10,908 nucleotides of DNA. Origin: Syntrophomonadaceae bacterium. Its GTDB lineage: Bacteria; Bacillota_D; Dethiobacteria; DTU022. Positions 6,045 to 10,908 of the stretch are shown piece after piece. A program made the translations under genes and the position numbers. The stretch lies in contig PUNU01000105.1 of NCBI GenBank assembly GCA_003551865.1, positions 1 to 10,908 on the forward strand, written 5' to 3'. Under the pieces are notes generated by a model. It was not told the DNA's origin and ran no database searches. It saw only the letters and a program-made list of their open reading frames with translations. How positions within the stretch are numbered: the first letter of the stretch is position 1; each line of letters opens with the position of its first letter.

Positions 6045-6998
6045 TTGGTAAATGATGAAGAGTTAAAAATATTTTGCGGCAGTGCTCACCGGGAATTGGC
6101 CGAAGAGATTGCTGAATATGCAGGGGTGCCCCTGGGCAATTGTGAAGTAAGCCGATTTAGCGACGGTGAGATTTCTATAAGCATCAGGGAAAGCGTCCGG
6201 GGCACCAACTCATTTTTGATACAACCGCTCTGCAGCCCGATTAATGAAAGCATCATGGAACTTTTGATTATAATCGATGCTCTCAGGCGGGCCTCGGTAA
6301 ATTCGCTAAACGTAGTTATTCCTTATTACGCTTATGCCAGGCAGGACCGTAAAACCCGGGCCCGTGACCCGATCACGGCCAAATTACTCGCCGATCTTAT
6401 CACTGCTTCAGGTGCGCACCGGGTTGTGGCCATGGACCTGCATGCCGGGCAGATCCAGGGCTTCTTCAACATTCCGCTGGACCACCTCACTGCTCTGCCG
6501 ATACTGGCCGATTATTTCAAAAGCTTAAACATTAAAAACGGCGTGGTCGTTTCCCCGGACTTAGGCGGGGTAACCCGCGCCCGTGACCTGGCCAACCGGC
6601 TGGAGATGCCCATCGCTGTTATAGATAAAAAAAGACCTGCTCCGAACAAAGCCGAGGTCATGAATATCATCGGCGACGTGAAAGGAAAAACGGCAATCTT
6701 TATTGATGATATGATCGATACCGCAGGAACCATCACGCTGGGCGCGGATGCTTTGCTCAAGGAGGGAGCGGAGGAAGTATACGCTTCCTGTACCCACCCT
6801 ATCTTTTCGGGTCCCGCCCTCGAAAGACTGAGCAAATCGAAACTCACCGAAGTAGTCTCAGCCAATACCATACCGGTGGACAAAGGACTGCTTGAAGGAC
6901 TGCGGGACTGCTTTAAAGTGCTTTCAGTCGCTCCACTTATTGGTGAGGCGGTTATCCGTATTCACGAAAAAAGGTCGGTCAGTGAGCTGTTTGTTTAA
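6045..6998 (+). CDS. prs: Ribose-phosphate pyrophosphokinase (PRPP synthetase)
   Basis: A 317-residue class I PRPP synthetase that transfers pyrophosphate from ATP to ribose 5-phosphate. PRPP feeds purine, pyrimidine, histidine, tryptophan and NAD synthesis, including the nicotinate phosphoribosyltransferase encoded upstream. Key regions are [18 protein letters not shown] (6-23), the flexible-loop segment [18 protein letters not shown] (97-114), the signature [14 protein letters not shown] (128-141), [16 protein letters not shown] (168-183) and the PRPP-binding loop [12 protein letters not shown] (219-230). Length is normal. The start is a TTG with GGGAGG (6032-6037) 7 bp upstream; no ATG or GTG fits better, since family members begin at about this point. 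The ribosome binding site lies in the arm of a possible hairpin. Location between glmU and ctc matches B. subtilis. Confidence 0.97.
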   Translation: MVNDEELKIFCGSAHRELAEEIAEYAGVPLGNCEVSRFSDGEISISIRESVRGTNSFLIQPLCSPINESIMELLIIIDALRRASVNSLNVVIPYYAYARQDRKTRARDPITAKLLADLITASGAHRVVAMDLHAGQIQGFFNIPLDHLTALPILADYFKSLNIKNGVVVSPDLGGVTRARDLANRLEMPIAVIDKKRPAPNKAEVMNIIGDVKGKTAIFIDDMIDTAGTITLGADALLKEGAEEVYASCTHPIFSGPALERLSKSKLTEVVSANTIPVDKGLLEGLRDCFKVLSVAPLIGEAVIRIHEKRSVSELFV

Positions 6999-6999
6999 G

Positions 7000-7028
7000 T
7001 TGATCTTAAACGCTTCCTGAAGTATACT
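7000..7028 (+). promoter_or_regulatory. Possible sigma-A promoter in front of ctc
   Basis: TTGATC (7000-7005) and TATACT (7023-7028) are separated by exactly 17 bp. If used, transcription would start near 7035, immediately at the AAGGAGG site (7036-7042), giving a very short leader. The gene would also be reached by read-through from glmU-prs. I see no sigma-B-type promoter such as controls ctc in Bacillus. Confidence 0.4.
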
Positions 7029-7054
7029 ATTGCAGAAGGAGGCTGGAAAACTAG

Positions 7055-7735
7055 ATGGAAAGAATGACATTGGAAGCACAAACTCGCAAAAACTTGACCA
7101 AAGGGCAGTTAAACCAGATGCGCTGGGAAGATAAAGTTCCGGCGGTCATTTACGGCAGGGGAGACGACAATTTGCCCCTGACCGTCGACGGGCCTACCCT
7201 GAGACAGGTTTTAACCACCGGGGGCAGCAATGTGCTACTCGATCTTGCAGTAAAGTCGAAAGGGAAAAAAACCCGGCATGAAACGGTGATGTTCAGAGAA
7301 ATCCAGAGGGATATCCTGGTCCAGGACCGGATTCTGCATGTGGATTTTATCCGCATTTCAATGACCGATAAGATAGAAGTGCCCGTCCACCTGAATTTTG
7401 TCGGTGAACCGGCAGGTGTCAACGAAGGCGGCGTGCTGTCGCTGGTTGCCCGGGAAGTCGATGTAAGGTGTTTGCCGGCCGATATCCCCGAGCAGTTTGA
7501 CGTCGATATCTCCGAATTAAACATTGGTGACAGCATCACTGCTGAAAGCCTGGTGATGGAAGGCGATGTCGAGCTGATTACTCCGCCGGACACTGTACTG
7601 GCCCAGGTACTGGCCCCGATAGCTGAAGAAGAGCTTGAACCGGCGGTAGAAGAGGAAGAAGAAGTCGAAGAAGAGGCTGCTGAAGAAGCGGTCGAAGAGG
7701 AACCGGGTGAGGAAGAAGCGGAAGAAGAAAGCTAA
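7055..7735 (+). CDS. rplY: 50S ribosomal protein L25 / general stress protein Ctc
   Basis: A 226-residue long-form L25 (the Ctc/TL5 type), which binds 5S rRNA in the large ribosomal subunit; in B. subtilis the orthologue (ctc) is a general stress protein. The N-terminal L25 domain (about 4-97) begins LEAQTRKNLTKGQLNQMR and includes the typical VPAVIYGRG (28-36) and REIQRDILVQDRILHVDFIR (81-100). The C-terminal beta domain (about 101-188) has IEVPVHLNFVGEPAGVNEGG (107-126) and ends VITPPDT-like (ITPPDT, 175-180). Residues 191-226 form a strongly acidic, low-complexity tail of Glu, Ala and Val encoded by GAA/GAG-rich DNA. The ATG at 7055 is chosen because AAGGAGG (7036-7042) lies 12 bp upstream; a second ATG three codons later is possible but further from it. 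It is followed by pth after 3 bp. Confidence 0.94.
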   Translation: MERMTLEAQTRKNLTKGQLNQMRWEDKVPAVIYGRGDDNLPLTVDGPTLRQVLTTGGSNVLLDLAVKSKGKKTRHETVMFREIQRDILVQDRILHVDFIRISMTDKIEVPVHLNFVGEPAGVNEGGVLSLVAREVDVRCLPADIPEQFDVDISELNIGDSITAESLVMEGDVELITPPDTVLAQVLAPIAEEELEPAVEEEEEVEEEAAEEAVEEEPGEEEAEEES

Positions 7736-7738
7736 AAC

Positions 7739-8308
7739 ATGTATCTTATTGTAGGCCTAGGCAATCCCGGAAACAAATATTCCGGAAGCAGGCACAACTC
7801 GGGGTTTCAAGTGGTTGAAGCTTTGTCACGGCGTTTGAAAACAGAAAAACCAATCCAAAAGCACCGCAGTTTATGTGCTGCTGCTGAATACGGCGGTAAG
7901 CGGTTGATGCTGGTTCAACCGCTTACCTTTATGAACCGCAGCGGGCCGGCCGTCAAAGAATTAGTGCGCAATTACCGGGAGGAGCTCGAAGGCATCATGG
8001 TTATCTATGACGACCTCGATCTTCCCCCGGGTTCGATCCGACTGCGCAAAAAGGGAGGAAGCGGTGGTCACCGTGGTATCCAGTCAATAATTGAGGCCCT
8101 GGATACTGTTGATTTCCCGCGCCTGCGCATCGGTGTCGGGAAGCCTCCGCCGGGAGTTAACGGCAGGGAATATGTGCTTCATCCCCCCGGACCTTTGGAG
8201 TTCGACCTGGTCAATGCAGCAATTTCCCGAGCGGTGGAAGCGGTGCTTGTTTTTGTCAGTGAAGGTCTCGATGCGGCGATGAACAAGTTTAATCGAAACG
8301 ATTACTGA
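7739..8308 (+). CDS. pth: Peptidyl-tRNA hydrolase
   Basis: A 189-residue bacterial Pth, which releases tRNA from prematurely dropped peptidyl-tRNA by cleaving the ester bond. Family motifs are at the expected places: LIVGLGNPGNKY (3-14) with N9, the catalytic histidine H19 in SRHNSGF, PLTFMNRSG (61-69) with N66, and the acidic pair in IYDDLDLPPGSIRLRKKGGSGGH (89-111). The segment reads GGHRGIQSI where E. coli and B. subtilis have GGHNG; the asparagine (N114 in E. coli) is replaced by R112. The ATG follows the ctc stop after 3 bp, and the only ribosome binding site is the purine-rich end of ctc, so translation is probably coupled. In Bacillus mfd usually follows pth; here a T-box-controlled amino acid operon follows. 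Confidence 0.96.
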   Translation: MYLIVGLGNPGNKYSGSRHNSGFQVVEALSRRLKTEKPIQKHRSLCAAAEYGGKRLMLVQPLTFMNRSGPAVKELVRNYREELEGIMVIYDDLDLPPGSIRLRKKGGSGGHRGIQSIIEALDTVDFPRLRIGVGKPPPGVNGREYVLHPPGPLEFDLVNAAISRAVEAVLVFVSEGLDAAMNKFNRNDY

Positions 8309-8315
8309 TCGGGGG

Positions 8316-8344
8316 TTGTTTTCTGCCGATCGATGTGGTAAAAT
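8316..8344 (+). promoter_or_regulatory. Sigma-A promoter of the aroF-pheA T-box transcript
   Basis: TTGTTT (8316-8321) and TAAAAT (8339-8344) are separated by 17 bp, placing the transcription start near 8351, about 30 nt before the conserved T-box stem I begins. It starts only 8 bp after the pth stop. A short dyad GATCGG/CCGATC (8307-8312/8326-8331) overlaps the -35 region. Confidence 0.6.
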
Positions 8345-8377
8345 TTCTTTCAATCAGTTGGCATAATTTTAAAAGCG

Positions 8378-8649
8378 ATGCAGAAGGAAAGTAGATAGGG
8401 CAGGCTTTCCGTCCAGAGAGGCCGGATCGGAGGCTGGAAGTCCGGCCGGCGAGCACCTTATCGAAGTTCCCTTTGGAGCTTTACACTGAAAACCTTTAGT
8501 TTCAGGGTCAAGTAGGTGTTAACGGTTCTTCCCCGTTGCCGGAAGAGGGTATCGGCAGCCATACAGGCGGCCCGTACTTGCTGAGTGGATAATCATCAAT
8601 TTGGGTGGTACCGCGGATTAAAAGTCCGTCCCTGAGGGGCGGCTTTTTT
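8378..8649 (+). promoter_or_regulatory. T-box riboswitch leader, Phe-specific (UUC specifier)
   Basis: A complete T-box leader that senses uncharged tRNA and prevents premature termination. Stem I opens with AGAAGGAAAGTAGATAGGG (8382-8400). Its distal part is the GC-rich arm around GGCCGGA and TCCGGCC (about 8420-8450). The specifier region GAAGTTCCCTTTGGAG places codon TTC (8467-8469), i.e. Phe. A stem III-type region starts at AAGTAGGTGTTAACGG (8510-8525). The T-box core GGGTGGTACCGCGG lies at 8603-8616; its TGGT would pair with a tRNA 3' ACCA, consistent with discriminator A73 of tRNA-Phe. GGG (8603-8605) and CGG (8614-8616) can pair with CCC (8630-8632) and CCG (8626-8628) to form the antiterminator, which excludes the terminator. 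The downstream genes make chorismate-pathway input and phenylpyruvate, so a Phe signal makes sense. Confidence 0.93.
8621..8649 (+). terminator. Regulated intrinsic terminator of the T-box
   Basis: CCGTCCC (8626-8632) pairs with GGGGCGG (8636-8642), one pair being T-G, around a TGA loop, with further A-T pairs outside and a run of six T (8644-8649). The 5' arm is the same segment that the antiterminator uses. It ends 22 bp before the aroF start. Confidence 0.9.
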
Positions 8650-8671
8650 ATTTATGAAAGGAGTGGTCAAA

Positions 8672-9724
8672 ATGATCGTGGTCATGAAACAAAATGCACA
8701 AAGCGGGGAAGTTGAGGGAGTTGAGGAAAAGCTGGTTGAAATGGGTTTTTCTCCTCACCGCATACAGGGCAAGGAAAGGGTGGTAATCGGTGCAGTGGGA
8801 GACCGGAAAGTGGTTTTCCCAACAGGCCTTGAAGTCCTGCCCGGGGTGGAAAGGGTCGTACCCATCAGCGCTCCCTACAAACTTGTCAGTCGTGAGGTCA
8901 AGGAAACTGACAGTATTGTCAGGGTGGGGGATCTCGAGATTGGCGGCAGGGAACTGGTCTTTATGGCCGGCCCCTGTGCGGTGGAAAACGAAGAGCAGCT
9001 TATGACCATTGCCCGTTCCGTCAAAGCTGCCGGAGCCCGGGTGCTGCGCGGGGGAGCATTTAAGCCGCGTTCATCACCTTACAGCTTTCAGGGCCTGGAA
9101 GCCGAAGGGTTAAAGATGCTGGACCTGGCTGCCAGTGAAACCGGCTTGAAAATTGTTACCGAGGTTCTAAACCCCCAGGAGGTTGAACTGGTAGCCGGTC
9201 ATACGGATATCCTCCAGGTCGGGGCCCGGAACATGCAAAATTTTCCTCTTTTGCGTGAAGTGGGACGGAGCAAAAAGCCGGTCATGCTTAAAAGGGGGCT
9301 GGCTGCGACAGTTGAAGAGTGGCTTATGGCGGCCGAGTATATCCTGGCGGAAAACAATTTCCAGGTCATGCTTTGCGAGAGAGGTATCCGCACTTTTGAA
9401 ACCGCCACCCGCAGTACATTTGATATCAGTGCCATTCCCCTGGCCAGGGAGTTGAGCCATCTGCCGGTTATCGCCGATCCCTGCCATTCCAGCGGCACCT
9501 GGCGTCTCGCCACCCCTCTTTCCCAGGCTGCCGTAGCGGCCGGTGCCGACGGCCTTTTAATCGAGGTCCACCATAAGCCGGCGGAAGCGCTTTGTGACGG
9601 GCCGCAATCTTTAACCCCGGAAAACTTCGAAAAGCTGATAGGCGCAGTGGCACCGGTTGCCGCAGCCTTGAAGCGCACCATGCCAAAGGCCTGTCCGGAG
9701 GCTGTAGTGGAGGGATCTAAATGA
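8672..9724 (+). CDS. aroF: 3-deoxy-7-phosphoheptulonate (DAHP) synthase, type I-beta
   Basis: A 350-residue DAHP synthase that joins phosphoenolpyruvate and erythrose 4-phosphate, the first step of the shikimate pathway. It is of the type with an N-terminal ferredoxin-like regulatory domain (about 1-70, ending APYKLVSRE), which in Thermotoga mediates feedback inhibition by aromatic amino acids. The catalytic barrel shows FMAGPCAVE (98-105, metal-binding C102), LRGGAFKPRSSPYSFQG (125-141), QVGARNMQNFPLL (182-194), KPVMLKRG (202-209), CERGIRTFETATRSTFDIS (235-253), H272 in ADPCHSSGTWRL, E298 in IEVHHKP, and D309. The motif usually reads DPSHGTG, so it is mildly variant. I chose ATG 8672 because AAAGGAG (8657-8663) lies 8 bp before it; the in-frame ATG at 8654 would put that site inside the gene. 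It overlaps pheA by 4 bp (ATGA). Confidence 0.95.
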   Translation: MIVVMKQNAQSGEVEGVEEKLVEMGFSPHRIQGKERVVIGAVGDRKVVFPTGLEVLPGVERVVPISAPYKLVSREVKETDSIVRVGDLEIGGRELVFMAGPCAVENEEQLMTIARSVKAAGARVLRGGAFKPRSSPYSFQGLEAEGLKMLDLAASETGLKIVTEVLNPQEVELVAGHTDILQVGARNMQNFPLLREVGRSKKPVMLKRGLAATVEEWLMAAEYILAENNFQVMLCERGIRTFETATRSTFDISAIPLARELSHLPVIADPCHSSGTWRLATPLSQAAVAAGADGLLIEVHHKPAEALCDGPQSLTPENFEKLIGAVAPVAAALKRTMPKACPEAVVEGSK

Positions 9725-10581
9725 CCGTTTGTCGACTCGGCTACCTGGGGCCCGGGGGGACATTTTCTGAAGAAGCGGCCTTGATTTACAACAGCCACTA
9801 TGAGAGGATGCTCGAAGAACATCCCACTATTGCATCGGTGATCACAGCATTAATTGAAGGCGAACTGGAGGAAGGGCTTGTTCCCCTGGAGAACAATTTG
9901 GAAGGCGGCATAGCGACGACCCTGGACCTCCTGGCCAAACAGGACGGGATCTATATCTGCCACGAGCTGATTTGCCCCGTGTGGCAGTGTTTGATGGCCG
10001 AAAAAAAGATGGAGCCGGGAGAAATAAAACAAATTTTGTCCCATCCCCATGCCCTTGGCCAATGCACCGAATATCTCAACAGGCACCACCCCGCAGCGGA
10101 GCGCCTGCCGGTTGAAAGTACCGCTTCAGCGGCAAAAAGCGTGATTGGGCGGCCCGGTACGGCGGCGGTGGCCAACCGCAGGGCTGCCGAGCTGTTTGGC
10201 CTCACCCTTCTGGCGGAAGGGATCCAGGATAACGAAGAAAACACCACCAGGTTTGTGGTCCTTTCCTTAAGTGATCATCCGCCCACGGGAAGTGATAAAA
10301 CATCGCTGGTCCTGAGTGTTCCCGATGGGCCCGGCACGCTGTATCAAACCCTGGGTTATTTCGCCCGCCGCAGCATTAATCTTACCCGCATTGAATCGCG
10401 GCCCTCCCGCCGGATTATCGGAGACTGGCTTTTCTTTATTGACTGTGAAGGGCACCGCAGTGAGCCCGGGCTGGCGGAACTCTGGGAAGAATTAAAGCAG
10501 GCAGTTCCATTTCTAAAACTGCTGGGTTCCTACCCGAAAAGCGCCCGCACCGCCCATATTTCCGGCCGGCCGGACAACTAG
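9721..10581 (+). CDS. pheA: Prephenate dehydratase with C-terminal ACT domain
   Basis: A 286-residue monofunctional prephenate dehydratase, which converts prephenate to phenylpyruvate, the step committing to phenylalanine. The catalytic domain (about 1-185) starts RLGYLGPGGTFSEEAAL and has PLENNLEGGI (55-64), SHPHALGQC (107-115) and the essential TRF motif within ENTTRFVVL (173-181). The ACT domain (about 194-271) has GPGTLYQTLGYF (203-214), where GALV-type ligand contacts lie in other PheA proteins, and LTRIESRPSRR (221-231), the usual Phe-sensing ESRP motif, so allosteric inhibition by Phe is likely. There is no chorismate mutase domain. The ATG overlaps the aroF stop (ATGA) with GGAGGG (9709-9714) upstream, so the two are translationally coupled and both lie under the Phe T-box. 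Confidence 0.96.
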   Translation: MTVCRLGYLGPGGTFSEEAALIYNSHYERMLEEHPTIASVITALIEGELEEGLVPLENNLEGGIATTLDLLAKQDGIYICHELICPVWQCLMAEKKMEPGEIKQILSHPHALGQCTEYLNRHHPAAERLPVESTASAAKSVIGRPGTAAVANRRAAELFGLTLLAEGIQDNEENTTRFVVLSLSDHPPTGSDKTSLVLSVPDGPGTLYQTLGYFARRSINLTRIESRPSRRIIGDWLFFIDCEGHRSEPGLAELWEELKQAVPFLKLLGSYPKSARTAHISGRPDN

Positions 10582-10666
10582 TGCCCTGTCAACATATTAA
10601 GAGCGTAATTTGACAATTATTACAACTGTGAATTAAAAACAGAGCAAACTTAATTGGCAGGGCACT
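10580..10666. repeat. 87-bp inverted-repeat element after pheA, possible MITE
   Basis: AGTGCCCTGTCAA (10580-10592) and TTGGCAGGGCACT (10654-10666) are 13-bp inverted arms with one G-T type difference. A further inner pair ATTAAG (10596-10601) and CTTAAT (10649-10654) extends the dyad. The interior is much more AT-rich than the neighbouring genes. The left arm includes the last two bases of the pheA stop codon. No T tract follows, so it is not a standard terminator. Terminal inverted repeats around an AT-rich core suggest a miniature transposable element, but I see no clear target-site duplication. Confidence 0.5.
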
Positions 10667-10672
10667 GGCTCG

Positions 10673-10701
10673 TTGACGCAGCTTCCGGCGAAAGTTATAA
10701 T
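10673..10701 (+). promoter_or_regulatory. Near-consensus sigma-A promoter with no gene in the window
   Basis: TTGACG (10673-10678) and TATAAT (10696-10701) are separated by exactly 17 bp: 5 of 6 and 6 of 6 matches to consensus, the best promoter in the window. Transcription would begin near 10708 and run into the hairpin at 10718-10742 and the long palindrome beyond. It may drive a gene to the right of the window or a small RNA. Confidence 0.65.
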
Positions 10702-10717
10702 TTATAATGTCAACTTC

Positions 10718-10742
10718 AGGGGGGATCTAACTGTTCCCCCTT
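10718..10742 (+). other. G-run/C-run hairpin just after the orphan promoter
   Basis: AGGGGGGA (10718-10725) pairs with TCCCCCTT (10735-10742), including one G-T pair, around a 9-nt loop. The following TTAGTTGTGTTGT is only partly T-rich, so this could be a weak terminator or attenuator, or a 5' structure stabilising the transcript that starts near 10708. Confidence 0.4.
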
Positions 10743-10769
10743 AGTTGTGTTGTACATAAATAAATATTG

Positions 10770-10908
10770 TAACTACTCAGGCCTAATCCGCTATGCCATA
10801 GGGGACGGTTCCATCGTTTTCCCTTCGGCCTTCGCTACGCTCAGGAACGCTCGAACCGTCCCCATGGCACAGCTTTTCACTCAACAAGGACAATAGGCTG
10901 AGTAGTTA
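10770..10908. repeat. 139-bp long palindromic repeat, probable REP/MITE-type element
   Basis: The ends are inverted repeats: TAACTACTCAGGCCTA (10770-10785) against TAGGCTGAGTAGTTA (10894-10908), with one extra G on the left. An inner pair, GCTATGCCATAGGGGACGGTTC (10790-10811; GGGGACGGTTC at 10801-10811), matches GAACCGTCCCC and ATGGCACAGC (10853-10873) apart from small differences. The 41-bp centre contains CTTCGGCCTTCGCTACGC. No coding sequence is visible. Elements with GGGGACGGTTC-type arms are, from memory, common in clostridial genomes beside REP-associated (IS200-like) transposases, so a non-autonomous repeat is the likely identity. It reaches the last base of the window and may continue. 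Confidence 0.65.

Noticed and set aside
7625..7735. GAA/GAG-rich purine tract as a possible repeat array
   Set aside because: It encodes the acidic tail of L25, a feature of long-form L25 proteins, and has no exact repeat unit.
8307..8331. GATCGG/CCGATC dyad after pth as a terminator
   Set aside because: The stem is only 6 bp with a 13-nt loop and no T tract after it; it overlaps the -35 of the next promoter.
8654..8671. Upstream ATG for aroF (6 extra codons)
   Set aside because: The only good ribosome binding site, AAAGGAG, lies inside this extension and is correctly spaced for ATG 8672, where DAHP synthases of this type begin (MIVVMK).
10610..10638. TTGACA-N17-TTAAAA promoter-like pair inside the 87-bp repeat
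   Set aside because: The -35 is perfect but the -10 is a poor match, and the DNA is very AT-rich, so chance is likely. The promoter at 10673-10701 is much better.
10770..10908. CRISPR array or tRNA gene at the right end
   Set aside because: There is no direct repeat-spacer pattern and no tRNA cloverleaf or T-arm sequence; the structure is one nested inverted repeat.

Overview
The window looks like a chromosomal housekeeping region of an endospore-forming, Gram-positive bacterium of the Clostridia/Firmicutes. The evidence is the gene set and order: Veg, IspE, SpoVG, GlmU, Prs, Ctc (L25) and Pth occur in the same order and on the same strand as in Bacillus subtilis. There is also a classical T-box leader and a sigma-H-like promoter in front of spoVG. 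B. subtilis carries purR and yabJ between ispE and spoVG; here a MobA-like nucleotidyltransferase sits there instead. I think a Peptococcaceae/Desulfotomaculum-like clostridium is likeliest, but that is inference. All genes are on the + strand.

Layout. Positions 1-243 are the 3' end of a YkuK-type (DUF458) gene. veg (397-663) follows with its own sigma-A-like promoter and a strong intrinsic terminator (747-774). Positions 780-963 hold what looks like a decayed, frameshifted gene remnant. Next comes a tightly packed series: a nicotinamidase-like hydrolase and nicotinate phosphoribosyltransferase (NAD salvage), ispE (isoprenoid precursor synthesis), and the nucleotidyltransferase. A 316-bp gap then carries two inverted repeats and the spoVG promoter. 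spoVG (GTG start at 4583) is followed by a sigma-A-like promoter and glmU-prs-ctc-pth: UDP-GlcNAc synthesis, PRPP synthesis, ribosomal protein L25 and peptidyl-tRNA recycling. Prs makes the PRPP that the upstream nicotinate phosphoribosyltransferase consumes.

After pth, a promoter and a complete T-box riboswitch with a UUC (Phe) specifier control aroF-pheA: a type I-beta DAHP synthase and a prephenate dehydratase, the first step of the shikimate pathway and the Phe-committing step. The two genes overlap by 4 nt. After pheA there is no gene, but 327 bp of dense structure: an 87-bp inverted-repeat element, a near-consensus promoter, a G-run/C-run hairpin, and a 139-bp long palindrome containing GGGGACGGTTC/GAACCGTCCCC that ends with the window.

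Most of the window is ordinary core metabolism. The points that stand out are a GlmU that stops just before its acetyltransferase active site, a hairpin that could hide the prs ribosome binding site, the Phe-specific T-box joining AroF to PheA, and the repeat cluster with an orphan promoter at the right end. I found no convincing new defence or mobile system.
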